This document shows positions 31,960 to 43,328 of a DNA stretch of 64,000 nt, one piece after another (position 1 is the first letter of the stretch; each line of letters opens with the position of its first letter). The notes under the pieces were generated by a model, which saw only the letters and a program-made list of their open reading frames with translations, did not search any database and was not told the origin of the DNA. The translations under genes were made by a program, and so were the position numbers. Origin of the DNA: Mesostigma viride (Eukaryota > Streptophyta > Mesostigmatophyceae > Mesostigmatales > Mesostigmataceae); the NCBI GenBank assembly GCA_009746045.1, contig RPFO01000312.1, forward strand, positions 3,239,079 through 3,303,078, written 5' to 3'.

Positions 31960-33012
31960 ATGGCAATTGAGTTTCACCACGTTAAGAAAAGCTTACACTT
32001 TTTCGTAGACCAGCGGCCCTTCGGTTCTGGGTTTTTCTTCGGGGCGATCACCACGTTTTTGATCGTCTGGGGCTACTTCCATGTGAAGGTCCAGAGACTG
32101 GAGCTGGAAGCCATGCAAACCACTCTTTACCATATGCGCTCACAGGGTGGAACTGCCCCTGAGCTAGAACGGCGGCTCAAGCTGTGCCAAGATGACCTCG
32201 TGGAGCGAGGGACGAGCATGACCGGCCTGAAAGCCGAATTAGAGCAGACGTTTAGGGAATTAGAGCACACCCGCAAGGATCTCGACGCGCTGGCCCACGG
32301 CGACGTCGTGAACGCGCTGGAGCGGTGCCGGGAACGGGAGGAGGCCAAGTGCGATGACCGGGTCGCCGACACCAAGAAACAGCTCGACGCGATGGAGATC
32401 GAGAAAATGGACGCGCAGCAGCAGAAGCTCACGTGCGAGAACGAGCGGGACTTGGTCATCGAGCGCGCCATCCACAAGGCGCAGACGGAGGCCGTCCAAA
32501 AAGCCGAGGACCGGCGGCGCGAGCTGGACAACCAGCTCCACTCGGAGAACCTGAAACACCTGGCAGAGTCCAAGATGGCGCTCCGCCACCGTGACCTGGC
32601 GCTCCGCGACAAGGAGCTCCTCCAGGCGTCCCTTGCGGACGCCCAGGAGGAGGCCAAGAAGTGCTACAAGGAGGCGGCCGAGAAGGCGACGGAGCAACAC
32701 ATGGCACTCGTCAGCGCGCAGGACGAGGCAAAGAACCTGGTGGCCGCGCTCACTAGGACGGAGAAGGACTTGGCGGAGAAGGGGATGCTGATATGCACGC
32801 TGTGCAGCTACTCGCGGGGGGTGCACTTTGACGCGTGCCACCGCTGCCAGCACCGGGGGCTCAAGGGTGAGTTTATTTTTAACCTCTTATCGATAGTGGT
32901 CCATGAGAGGTCGAAAGTGAGTCGTTGTCACCGCATGCAAGTCATCCAAGGGTACTTTCTGAATGTGGTCAATGGGGTTAAAATCCAGTTCGCTAGGAGT
33001 TTTATACGATAG
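31960..33012 (+). CDS. Membrane-anchored coiled-coil protein with a CX2C-X10-CX2C motif
   Basis: 350 residues from the ATG at 31960 (good context, GAGATGG). An upstream in-frame ATG at 31888 would add 24 residues. One hydrophobic segment (about residues 21-41, GSGFFFGAITTFLIVWGYFH) is followed by about 240 residues of charged heptad-type coiled coil (Glu/Lys/Ala/Leu-rich), then a cysteine pair set CTLC-X10-CHRC that could bind zinc. After HRGLKG the sequence GGTGAGTTT (near 32866) is a good splice donor, so the last 45 residues read here may be intron and the true C-terminus may lie in another exon. A single-pass tethering or structural role is plausible but unproven. High GC and strong codon bias support a real gene. 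Confidence 0.65.
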   Translation: MAIEFHHVKKSLHFFVDQRPFGSGFFFGAITTFLIVWGYFHVKVQRLELEAMQTTLYHMRSQGGTAPELERRLKLCQDDLVERGTSMTGLKAELEQTFRELEHTRKDLDALAHGDVVNALERCREREEAKCDDRVADTKKQLDAMEIEKMDAQQQKLTCENERDLVIERAIHKAQTEAVQKAEDRRRELDNQLHSENLKHLAESKMALRHRDLALRDKELLQASLADAQEEAKKCYKEAAEKATEQHMALVSAQDEAKNLVAALTRTEKDLAEKGMLICTLCSYSRGVHFDACHRCQHRGLKGEFIFNLLSIVVHERSKVSRCHRMQVIQGYFLNVVNGVKIQFARSFIR

Positions 33013-33775
33013 TTGTCCGCGCAAACACGTGAGTCATATGAGAGTTCATTTGGATAGCGAAACCCGGCTAACCGTGAGTGGCAGGGCAACAGGTGAAAAC
33101 GTTTGATTGTTGAATGGGCTTGAACATGAACAGTGGGTTTTACATATTGATTGGTTTAAGGCTCAACCTCAAACAATGGTAGCTTATGGGTTCAGGCATG
33201 ACATCTTCCCACGTGATAGCAGTCGACAGATTAAAATCGCGCGTAGGCTACCATCACGTTTTCATCGGCAGTATTCAAGGGGCCAAAATTTGATTGGCAG
33301 ATGGGTGGTAACTGAGGGGCTTGGATTGTGAAACTGTTGAAGCGGGCCGCGATGTGATGCGATGTTCTGTTCTTCCGTGAGGCCTTGGAGAGAGCGTCGG
33401 GCAAAGTCATGTGTGGCGTCATGTGGTGGAAGGCATGACCAACAAATCGGTGTTTCTTTCCCATGGGCTCTGTTCAACAAGGCCGCACTTCCATGTGCTT
33501 GTTCTGGGGTGTTTAACTGCTTTTTGTCATGCATGTACTGACATGCATGGGAACACTGTCTTTTGTTTTTGTCCTTCCGACAGGCTTCTGAGCTTACAAA
33601 GGGTCCCGCAAAGCCATCCATCTGGTGGCTCTTTCCAAGCAATCCGCTTTGCGTCTGGGGTCAGCGTAGAGGGGCCTGTGGTGGTACCTGCTTCCTGTGG
33701 CGTGACAGCAGGACTCCGTCCAAGCAGCAGGGCTCACGATGTCAAACGGAGTGTAGCCCAAGGCGTATCGCTAGT
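33013..33775. other. No gene recognised (possible 3' part of the coiled-coil gene)
   Basis: Mixed-composition DNA with short frames on both strands. A TTCCGACAG acceptor-like site near 33576-33584 is followed by about 70 open codons in one frame, which might be a terminal exon; it has no recognisable motif. Confidence 0.3.
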
Positions 33776-33787
33776 ATAGGGCAACCG

Positions 33788-33834
33788 TGACTCCCCAACG
33801 GGATCACGAGATTAATGAATTAATTAATTAGTTA
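33788..33834 (+). mobile_element. 47-bp retroposon stub with 12-bp target duplication
   Basis: Only the terminal hairpin (ACTCCCCAACGGGAT) and an AATT tail, flanked by a perfect 12-bp duplication ATAGGGCAACCG at 33776-33787 and 33835-33846. It is an extreme 5' truncation that defines the 3' end of the CAAC-hairpin family. Confidence 0.85.
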
Positions 33835-33849
33835 ATAGGGCAACCGCAA

Positions 33850-35380
33850 GCTCCATGAAGCTGGAGCTATTATCATCGTAGCGAGTGGGGAGAAAGACCC
33901 TACAAATGCATGGATATCACTAATTAGCATCACGTAGACCACGAAAGGCAATGTGGCAACATCGTGGACACACCGTCGTGGAAGGAGCCCATCGGTGAAG
34001 GATGTGACGCACCGTGGACGATGGTCCATGGAGGAGGGGGGACATCCCCCCCTAAAATCGTACATGAGCGTACTCCCTGGTTTGGCCTACCGCGCCGCCC
34101 GGCGCCAGCCAAAGTGAAAAATGGCTGAGTGCGCTCTGTCAGCCAAAAGGCTGCGCCGGATCGAAAACGGTAACTTTGGGAGTGTGCTACGTGCTACGTT
34201 GGTTGTACGACACGTGGCAATTTTTGTAGCATCTCTTAGTAGAAGCTCTTAGTAAGCTATAATATTATCATAGTCTCCAAGTAAGAGCAGTTCAATGATG
34301 ATTAAACATTTTGTACTGCAGTGCTCCGGCTTCAGGCTGGCTGTTGGTGCAATGGCGGAAACTTGCAAGAATGACGTCAAGCCGGCGGAAATTGCCTGAC
34401 GCCAGGTCCGGTGTCAGAATCAACAACAACAACCTGACGCCTGCCTGAAAGTTGATTCGTCTTCCTAGAATCAACCAATACTTGGTAAGTTCTCAGCGTA
34501 AGTTGTAAGTACAGCAGGGCCAAAGCGGACTCCTGCACTTAAAATCAAACGCCTGACCGAGCTAGCGGGATCACCAGAGCGCACGCCTTTCCTAAAACCA
34601 GGCGCCGGACCGGCGGGAGGAGTTAGCTCCTCAAAATTTTTCTTTGCGCCGCCCTAAAAATTTCGACAGGAGTACACTCCGTCGCCAAAATTCTGCCGCC
34701 GGACACATTTTTTCCCGTTTTGTGAGTCCGCTCCACGTTCGGATCGAGGTGCCGCGCCGGACACACGACTGAGTGTGCTGTTTTGGCTGGATGTCCCCCC
34801 TCCTGTCCATGGTGGGTGGTCCATGGGCTGTTGGTGGTCTCATTCCCTTAGTTCTCCATTTTGCCGCCATACGTCGTTGGCTCTAACCTAGTCTGTTACA
34901 TAATCTTGTGTTTAGACCATCACTGTTGTCGGTGGTTGTCACCCTGAGAACTGTTCGGTTAATTTTTTGTTAATGAGAGGGTAAACAGAAGTTTTATTGA
35001 GGATCGAAACATGAAAGCTTGCGGAGAGATGACATTGTCATGCATCGATCTAGGACTTGTCTTTAGTTGATGCTCGTTTGCTGCAAGCATGCAGACACAG
35101 TCAGTATAGCTAGCACCGTCTCTCTGCACCCTGTGGCATGCCGGCCTGTGGCATGCATGAGGGAAGCTGAGAGGGTCTCCGCCCCCTGCCCACGGTGCAC
35201 ACTCAGGGAAAGCGCTCTAGCTGGCCGGCCGTGACCGTGACTCCCAGAGGGAGCAGGTGTCTCAATAATAGCAACATCTCATTGACCTTGCATGCATGCG
35301 CGCATATCAATTGTTGTCTCCTTGATATCAATGTACGTTTTGTGAGGGTGAACCCTAGGGTTGATCACTTCAAACTGTAT
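33850..35380. other. No gene recognised
   Basis: About 1.5 kb of unassigned DNA. 34370-34800 contains several loosely repeated stretches with GCCGGACC / CGCCTGAC themes spaced about 60-70 bp apart. No domain or splice-consistent coding was seen on either strand. Confidence 0.4.
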
Positions 35381-36170
35381 TAATTAAAAAAAATAATATA
35401 ATATATAACATGCATGACTCCGTTGGCCGGGAGATCATGTAGCACCATGCGCGTACGTCTAGGCATAGATTTCTGGCCGGCTGCGCTGGTTGTCTCCTTG
35501 ATAGTTGTCTCACTAGTAAAGTAGCACGTATTCCCTTGCTTGATGGATCGATGGAGGTGGGCGAAGCCGCGAACCCTAACTAAGCTAACTCTAGGCGAAT
35601 CTATGAAATCCTAACTACTCTAGAAAATTCCAACTACTTAGCAAAGCGCCCCTTCCTCCTGGGGGGGGGGGGGCTTGCCCACAGGGGCCGGCTGGCGTGT
35701 GGGCCTGGACAATGGTCTTCCACCTCTGCTCGATCACTTTGCACGAACCTAATCAAGTGATCTTGGATGCATGGGCACTCTTGGGGGTTGTGGGTGAACC
35801 CTGGGTATGCCCCTAAATGAGTAAAACCGGCCTTCAGGCTCCAGGAGAGGCCTTTACCAACCAAACCGGTGATGACTCTGAATTAGTTCCAAGGCTATCT
35901 GTGGCGCCACTGGACCATTAAAATTTAAATTAAATTATAACATGACTCCGCGTTGGGAGATCTTGTAGCACATATTCCGTGCTGGATGGGTGGAGGTGGG
36001 CGAGGCCGTGTAATCGAACTAACCTAACTCTAAGCTATCTAGTCTAGAAAATCGTAACTACACTACTCAGCAAAACACCCCTTCCGCTTGGGGGGAGGGG
36101 GCTTGCCCACAGGGGCTGGCGTGTGAGCCTGGACAATCTTCTGCCACCTCTTCTTGTTCTTAATGAATTA
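35381..36170 (-). mobile_element. Two LINE/retroposon 3' ends, tandem
   Basis: Minus-strand 3' ends at about 35381-35900 and 35915-36170. Each begins at the left with an AATT/AAATT tail, then an ACTCCG-TTGG-GAGAT hairpin block with TGTAGCAC, a GATGGxTGGAGGTGGGCGA segment, and a relic of the ORF C-terminus (reads on the minus strand as CPQAP, then PPPPKRK-like). They match the plus-strand ends at 40250-40470 and 41050-41330. Both coding relics are broken. Confidence 0.7.
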
Positions 36171-36229
36171 ATTCCAGTACATGCACTGGCTTCCCCGCCG
36201 CGGTCTGCCGGAGCTGGAGAGTAGGTCGG

Positions 36230-37256
36230 CCATAGCTCCCGTCGAGTCCTGTATCGGGACCGCGTCAAGCTGCTGGGCAGCCTGCTCCCCAGCTGCGAGG
36301 TTGATGTGGACCACCGCATCTCCCTCGCCTGGCACGCTTTACGCCAATACCGGGCCCTGTGGCACAAGCCCCTTGGCAAGATGGAGAAACAGGTCCTCGT
36401 CCTTCCTGTTCTTACGTATATGGGGCCGATACGTGGACCCTCACCGCCGACCTGCATGGCCCGCAAGCTGGACGGCGCGGTCACCAACATGCTGCGATCC
36501 ATTTTCAGAGTAGGATATGCTGCTCATGACCACCGCCGCTGGTGGAGCAACCCCGCCCTACCCCGGATCATCAAGCGTGACCTCTTCAAGGTCGTCATTC
36601 TGACGATCCTGACCTACGGCGCCGAGACGTGGACACTGATGCAGGAGCTGGAGCAACGACTCGACGGCGCCGTCACCAAGATGCTGCGCAAGGCCCTCAA
36701 CATCCCCTTTGGTTTGCACATTAGTAATGAGGATTTGTACGCTGATTTGCCCTATGTTTCCCACAACTGTGTGTAGGCACAGGCGCCTGGGCCTAGCCGG
36801 GCACCTGGCCCGCACAGATCAGGTAGATACATCAGATAGACTAGCTGGCACCAAGCCCGCCCAGCCTGGGCGATATGTCCTCACCTGGCGTGCCCCCGGC
36901 CGCGCACGGCAGGGCCGCCACCCGCGGACTTTTCGTGATAGACTCGGCATGGACATGTGCTACACTAGACGTGACGGGCTCACCCCCGGGCAACCTCCTG
37001 GTTTGTCTGTAATATGGAGGCAGATGGTGCGCAAGGATAGATGGCAAGTAGTGATGAAGGAGACCACCCCCAAGCCTGTGGGGGCTCCGCGTGTGACCAA
37101 GTATGGCATTCATAGCGATTCGGGCCGCGGTGCCCACACCCCTGTAACTAGGACCTAGATAGCTTATACCATCCATTCCATCCCATGTTCCCCTCCCACT
37201 GAGGACTTATGCTCACGTGACGCAGTCACGTGTCTATTAATTAATTAATTAATTAA
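36230..37256 (+). mobile_element. LINE ORF2 3' part, CACGTGAC hairpin family
   Basis: About 300 codons of ORF2 C-terminal sequence with frame breaks: YRDRVKLLGSLLPS, DVDHRISLAWHALRQYRALW, an internal duplication of the KLDGAVT(N/K)MLR region (36466 and 36660), LTYGAETWTLMQELEQRLDG, then HRRLGLAGHLARTDQ and the conserved tail. It ends with CACGTGAC-GCA-GTCACGTG (37214-37232) and an AATT tail. These are the RT thumb-to-C-terminal blocks of a non-LTR element. Frames break near 36540 and 36770. Confidence 0.85.
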
Positions 37257-37698
37257 TGCTGCTCATGTCCGCCATGAGGACCTGTCTGTACCTTGGCATG
37301 CCATATATATCACCAGCACCATTAAGCAGCGGCGTCTGCAGCTCGTAGGGCACCTAGCTCGCACCAACCAGGTCAGTAGACACCTCACGTGGCCCCCCCG
37401 CGGGACTGCGCCCAGCTCAGCCTGGCCGGCACCTCCTGACGTGGGCCGGGCCCCGTGATGTTAGACGCCGCAAGGCGCCCGCACCTTCAAAGAACAGCTA
37501 GTAGAAGACATGGGGGGCCTAGGCCTCTCCGTGATTAAGGAAAAAGATTATGGACAAGGCCAAGTGGGCCCACCTGGGTCATAGCTGAGGACAACGAGCC
37601 CCCCCCCCCCGTGGGGAAGCGCCCGCGTGTGCAAACCCGCGGCCAGGCACACCAGCCGGCCAAACACTGCATGAGATCCCCTAATTAATTAATTAATT
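37257..37698 (+). mobile_element. LINE 3' fragment, second family
   Basis: Plus-strand copy of the same C-terminal region as 19288-19695 (CLYLGMPYI, then KQRRLQLVGHLARTNQV), with several frameshifts. It ends in GATCCCCTAATTAATTAATTAATTAG with no hairpin left. Inserted directly behind the AATT tail of the previous LINE. Confidence 0.75.
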
Positions 37699-39290
37699 AG
37701 GAACATAACTCTGTTGGGAGTATCTGTAGCACATATCCCTGAGAAGGGGCATATGGCTTTTTAATACATTCTAGGCTATACTTCATGCAAGGGTGGGAAT
37801 GTAAGCTACCCTTGCTCTAGGTGCACCAGGGCACCTGCACCCTCATGATCTATCACGCTATGCCCAGCTATAAAGGGGGAGCTTGTCATGTGGGGGAAGA
37901 TCATCATGGCTATACAAGAGCTAGGGCATGGCTTCTCAGCAGAGAGTGACTCCCTGCATGGGCACTGCATAATATTAAAATAAAGCTAGGCATCATCTGG
38001 AGGGTGGCTCATCATAATAGGCACACATGTACATGACTAAAAATGCTAGGCCTCAGCTGGTATAGTGCCTGTAGTAGGCGGGCATGTACAAGGCCACTGT
38101 CTAACTATTCTACACTACTGCTGCTGTATTCCCCTAGGCTGGGGCTTCTGGAGTCGCTGGGGCCGCGGTGGTCGAGGGGGTCGCGTGCCAGGGCTTGTTG
38201 CCGACGTAGATGGCCGCCCCCTTCCAGTACACCGGCTTGCCCGCCTTCAGTTGGTCTGCCGGAGCTGGAGGTACCTAGGTCGGCCATAGCTTGGCCCGTC
38301 GCCGTTGTTGCCGCGCCACTAGGGTCGATCAAGTCGTCGTCCACGGTGAAGTGAGTCTTCTCGAGCCGCTTGCGGCGTCTGAGAAACGAAATCTTGTCCG
38401 CTGGGCTCTCAAAGATGAGAAGAAGCGGAGGCGCCCCTGCCTTACCCCGCGCGCGGGGGAGGCGGTGCCGCGGTCAGCTTAATCTCACCAAGGAGGCCCA
38501 TGCGTGCAAGGATTTTGCTCTCAAACGCACGTCGTGCAAGCTTCTCGGAATTCTCACCTTCCTCCATGTCGAAGTTCTTGAGGATGGCGTTGAGGCTGCA
38601 CTTGGCGAGCTCGGCCTCCTCGCGGAGGTCAAGCGTCTGCCGCTGGAGCTGGGCTGCGACGGCGGAGGTGGTGGAGGTGGTATGTTGCTTAAGCATGTCC
38701 GCCCGGCCAGGTCGTGATGGGAGGAGCATCGCCGGCCAGGCCAGCAGGGGCTGGCTTGGCGGCAATGTCCTTCACCGCCTGGGCGGTGAGGCCTGCGATG
38801 TTCTGCAGGACCTCGATAGCGATGGCGTTGTCCTTAAGACGCTGGTCGATGTCGCGGAGCTGCAGGCGTTGATGGCGTCACGGAGGTGGGGGTGGTGGCG
38901 GTGGAGGAGGCGAGGAGGGTACGGGAGGTGGCGGTGGAGATAGTGGAGAGGAGGGGAAGCTCGGCAGCCAGCGTGCTGCCCATGGCCGCCATCTGCAGCG
39001 ATGGGGGGCCGCCGGCCACGTGCTGCTCGAGGGCCTCCTTGAGGAGTGAGCGGATGGAGGATTCCGAGGAGGATTGGTGGTGAGGGGCTTGCATGGGGGG
39101 CCAAAGCTCCTCGAGGGAGCGGCCAAGGAGGGAGAAAAGGACGCGTAGCTGAAGGTGGGGGCGGCGGCATTGGAGGATGGGGTCGAAGGTGTGGGTGCGT
39201 CTCTGGAAAGCATCGGTGAGGCGGCCCTGATGGAAGAGTTGCATGCTTGCACATCTCGAGAAGCGAGGCATACGATCCAAAAAACACGTA
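37699..39290 (-). pseudogene. LINE ORF1-type pseudogene with CAAC hairpin end
   Basis: Minus-strand element whose 3' end is at the left: CTCTG-TTGG-GAGTAT block (about 37710-37730) and AATT tail. The body from about 39290 to 38100 encodes a broken ORF1: a Pro/His-rich N-terminal part (39290-38780), a coiled-coil part (TLDLREEAELAKCSLNAILK, 38640-38570), an SEKLARRAFESKILARMG stretch, and the LRRRKRL-type helix with the STVDDDLID region near 38345. 37750-38040 is its untranslated end with repeated CAT-rich phrases also seen at 18240-18480. Confidence 0.6.
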
Positions 39291-39689
39291 GCTCAGGATC
39301 TTGTCGAGGTTGAGCTAATTGTCAAAAAAGCCGGGCTGGCTGGCGTCAAAGTCGAACGCTTCCCAGGTCGGCTCGGCAGGGCGACTGCGCTTGGGTTCAG
39401 GCGACGCTGCTGGCGAGGCGAGCCCGAGAGGGGGCTGGGCGACCACTATAGAGCTTGGCTAGTGGCGCCGCTGCCTTCTGGGCCGGCCGGTGGGCGAAGC
39501 TGCAGCCGGAGCTGCAGACGTATTTTCATTGCTGAGCGCAGCCGCCAGCTAGGCTGCGTTGCGTCGAGAGGCGTTTGCTCATCGTATATTGCGTAATAGC
39601 TTCGGAAAATTATAGCAGCATGTGCGTCGTAGAAAGACCCGTCGATTGTGATATTCACGGCTAAATTCGGTGCTCAAACGTGAAAGTTA

Positions 39690-39760
39690 TGAGCTCCGCC
39701 ATCAGCCATGGCTACCTCGTGGCTCGTGGCTCGTGGCTCGTGGCTCGTGGCTCGTGGGGA
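39690..39760. repeat. CTCGTGGCTCGTGG minisatellite
   Basis: Six units of GGCTCGT with GG spacing (10-bp period) at about 39714-39760. 39291-39690 to its left is GC-rich without a recognised gene. Confidence 0.85.
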
Positions 39761-39825
39761 CAGATCCCCTAGGGTAGAGTTGATGTTGATAGTTTTAGAT
39801 AGATGTTGTAGGTAGCTGTTGTAGA

Positions 39826-40480
39826 TAGATTATACCGGTAGGACTGTTTGCACCCATCCATCCATCCATCGACGGCGCACGGTTTACAGGATGCTCCGAC
39901 AGATCCTGAATGTAGGGTTTTCAAAGCATAGGTCATTAGAGTCTTTGTACCAGGGTATGCCTCGTATTTCGGACGAGATTAGGCAGCGTAGGATAGCATT
40001 TGTAGGACATCTTGCTTGCACCAGCCAGGTCGACACTGCACTTGGTCTGCCCGCCCCCAGCGGCTTGGCCAGCCAGGGCGGCATATTTTGACCTGGCCTG
40101 GCCCCAAGGACATTCCTAAAAGGGTAGGGAAACATGCCACGAACTACACCCAGATGTTGCTGGCCGACCTACTAAGTGGTCCCAGCCCAGTTTGAACACG
40201 GCATCCACTCTATCGATAGATCTCCCTTCTTTGGACTGCCATGCATGCAGGACAAGACTAAGATTGTCAATGCTCACACGCCAGCCCCTGTGGGCAAGTC
40301 ACCTCCCCCCAAGAGGAGGAGGCGTTTTGATGAGTAGTGTAGTTAGGATTTTCTAGACTAGATATAGGTCAGTTCGATTACGCAGCTTCCTCCACTCCAC
40401 CCATCCATCAAGGAATATGTGCTACATGATCTCCCAACGGAGGCATGTTATAATTTAATTTGATTTTGATTTAATTTAAT
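39826..40480 (+). mobile_element. LINE 3' end with CTCC-CAAC-GGAG hairpin
   Basis: ORF2 C-terminal relic (QILNVGFSKHRSLESLYQGM and DEIRQRRIAFVGHLACTSQV), then a frameshifted tail to the PPPKRRRRFDE end near 40330, and a 3' untranslated part ending GATCTCCCAACGGAGGCATG (40423-40446) with an AATTT-type tail. The same coding family is at 60690-61120 on the minus strand. Confidence 0.8.
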
Positions 40481-40484
40481 CCAT

Positions 40485-40555
40485 CCATCGGGGTTAATGC
40501 TCCGTGACTCCCCAACGGGAGCACGAGTCTAATTAATTAATTAATTAATTAATAG
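40485..40555 (+). mobile_element. 3' stub of the CAAC-hairpin family
   Basis: CCATCCATCGGGGTTAATGC, then the CTCCCCAACGGGAG hairpin and (AATT)5. Inserted directly after the tail of the preceding LINE, so tails seem to attract insertions. Confidence 0.8.
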
Positions 40556-41345
40556 CTCCCGTTGCCATTGTTGCTGCGCCATGGTCAAGTCGTCGTCCAA
40601 GGTGTAGCGAGTCCTCTCGAGCCGCTTGCGGCGTCTGAGGAACGAAATCTTGTCCGCCGGGTTCTCAAAGATGAGCAGAAGCAGAGGCGCCCCCGTCTTA
40701 CCCCGCAAGCGGGGAAGGCGGAGGGCCTAGGCCTCCAGCTTCATCTCACCAATGATGCCCATGCGGCCAAGGATTTATTTCTCAAACGCCTGTGCAAGCT
40801 TCACGGAGTTTTCACCTTCCACAAGGTCGAAGTTCTTGACGATGACGCGTTATAAGGCTGCGCTTGTCGAGCTCCGCCTCCTCGTGGAGGTCGAGCGACT
40901 GCTGCTTGAGCTGCATGTGCTGCGACGGCGGAGGTGGTGGAGGTGATGTGTTGCTTGAGCATGTCCGCCATATGCCCCTTCTCTGCGATATGTGCTACAT
41001 TTGCTCCCAACGGAGTTATGTTCCTAATAAATTAATTCACTCCCTCTCTCTTGCTTGGACTGCTATGCATGCAGAACATGAAGACGAGGTGGCAGAAGAT
41101 TGTACAGGCTCACCAGCCCCTGTGGGCAAGCCCCCTCCCCCCAAGCGGAAGCTGGGCGCTTTGCTGAGTAGTGTAGTAAGGGTTTTTCTAGACTAGACTA
41201 GATATTAGAGTAGAGTCAGCTTAGTTCGGTTCCGCGGCTTCGCCCACCTCCATCCATCCAGCAAGGAATATGTGCTACATGATCTCCCAACGGAGTCATG
41301 TAATTATCATTTAATTTTAATTTATGTCCGCACCTTAGCTGCTGG
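40556..41345. mobile_element. ORF1-type and LINE 3' fragments
   Basis: 40556-40960 is a minus-strand ORF1 relic (matches 38340-38700 and 17650-18010). 40975-41040 is a plus-strand end with CTCCCAACGGAG and an AATTAATT tail. 41041-41345 is another plus-strand LINE end (PVGKPPPPKRKLGALLSS stretch, then GATCTCCCAACGGAGTCATG and AATT-rich tail). Confidence 0.65.
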
Positions 41346-41700
41346 AATACATAGTGGTGCAGGTGCCTTTTGTGCACCCAGAGCAGATGTAGCTTACACC
41401 CTACCCTTGCAACAAGTAGCCCAGAATGTAGTCATATTCCCCTTCTCAGGAATATGTGCTACATGTGCTCCCAACGGAGATATCAAGGAGATATGTTCCA
41501 AATTAATTTTAATTTAATTTAACCAGCGCTCCTGCAATCCTGACCTGCGGCGCCGAGACGTGGACACTGACGCAGGAGCTGGATGTTCCCCTCCCACTGA
41601 GGACTTATGCTCACGTGACGCAGTCACGTGTCTATTAATTAATTAATTAATTAATTAATTAATTAATTAATTAATTAATTAATTAATTAATTAATTAATT
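41346..41700 (+). mobile_element. Two more retroposon 3' ends and a long AATT tail
   Basis: 41440-41520 carries the GTGCTCCCAACGGAGATATC end. 41530-41700 has a GAGACGTGGACACTGACGCA relic of ORF2, then the CACGTGAC-GCA-GTCACGTG hairpin (41614-41632) and about 17 AATT units. Confidence 0.75.
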
Positions 41701-43040
41701 AACCAGCGCAGGCCAGATCGAAGTCTGGAGAATCCAGACCATGGTAGCTCCAGCCTGCGCCTAGCTGTTATCGTCAAGGAGACAACCTTGACTATCGTGT
41801 CCGCAATGGTCAAGTCGTCCAGGATGATATGGAAATGGAGGTGGATGAAATGTGTAGCCTTGTACGTTAACATTATTATCAAAAGGCAACCAGCGCAGGC
41901 CAGAAATCTGGATGAATCCGAACCATGGTAGTCGGGGTAAAATTGGCTCCAGAGTTCTCAATTCTCAAATTCTCAGAGGGCGGGGGCTGAGGTACCTTCA
42001 AATGAAATAAGAGGCATGACTAGTATTAGGGGGGGGGGGGGGGACGGTGTTACAACGGGGGGGTACGTACCAATTAGAGGCATGCTTTAGTTACGGCTAC
42101 TCGGAATCAATTCTCAAATTCTCAGAGGGCGGGGGCTGAGGTTGACTGGTAGTACTGTACGATGGTGTTGGACGGAATTTCGGTCAGCGTTGCGGACTTT
42201 GCATCTCACGTTGTACATGGAAAAGAGCCATTGCGTCGCGCTGTGCTGTGGCGAACTTATTCTCCGCCGTCGGATGGCACCGTCGATGCTCGTCGATGAA
42301 CCCAACGCAAGCCATGTACCAAAATAAGTACAAAAAAGCGCGGCGGCATCTTGCGGCGAGTTTGGTAAGTTACAGAACTCGAAGCCCGGCGACTCCGCGT
42401 CAAGCAGTCCGCAGGTAGTCCGCCGGCGTGAATGAAGTGAGAATTTTGAGAATTTGAGAGTTTGAGAGTTCGGCACATCCTAGTCGGGGTAAAATCTGCT
42501 CGAGCCTGGGGACTGGAAACAAACGGAAACGCATGGCTGGGATCAACGAAAGCAGCCTCAAGTGCATGCATCACAATTGCATGGATTGGCTTGCAGATCG
42601 GATCAGCCTTGGTATAGCACAAAAATAGTTTCGGTACCAGCAACTTACCGGCCCTATCAAGGGCAGTACATCCCACCGCCAATAAACGGTGTCCTGCAAC
42701 TGCACGCATGCAACTTCCACATGTGTTGTGTCTGTCATTTTCCCCGCCACACCCTACTGATGACTCTGCTGCAGCACACACTTTCCCACCCCCAGATGCA
42801 TGTGTTATTAGTAAAATATGGCAGCATATTATTTAAACTTGAAAAAGGTAAAAACAAGTCATACATGCAGGGTTACACGATGACCTAGTGCGAACATACC
42901 ACTGCACAGCACCCCGTCTCTTGTCCTGAGCAATAACTTGTTCCCGCTCTCTCCCATTGGCCTGGACTGGTCATCCCATGACTAAAACCCTGACATTACA
43001 CCTATAACACAACGTGCAGCCTATGTCAGCGCACTAATCT
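41701..43040. other. No gene recognised
   Basis: Contains an approximate repeat (AACCAGCGCAGGCCAGA) at 41700 and 41887, a repeat of AATTCTCAAATTCTCAGAGG at 41958 and 42107, and a G run at 42027. The dehydratase 3' untranslated region should start at 43049 going left. No coding was recognised. Confidence 0.4.
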
Positions 43041-43049
43041 AACCCAGCC

Positions 43050-43297
43050 TTAGGCCTTCTTGACCCTTGGGTTAAGCTGCCGGCTTCGTTGGCTGATCAT
43101 ATGAGTGTAGAGGTATGGAAACCCTGCGTAAACCAACCAGGAATTGCGTGACGCATCAAGGCATTAAGAGGAAAAGAAAGGTATGGTCAGACATCAATAT
43201 CTACTTTTAAAACAACTGTTACTATAATCCCGCTGAATTGGATCAGGGAATCAGAAGCTCAGCCAACTCACACATGCGTCCAAAGCCCGCGCCACCC

Positions 43298-43328
<31 letters not shown>

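Noticed and set aside
32127-32853. Long minus-strand frames opposite the coiled-coil gene
   Set aside because: Complement of GC-rich heptad coding; no domains.
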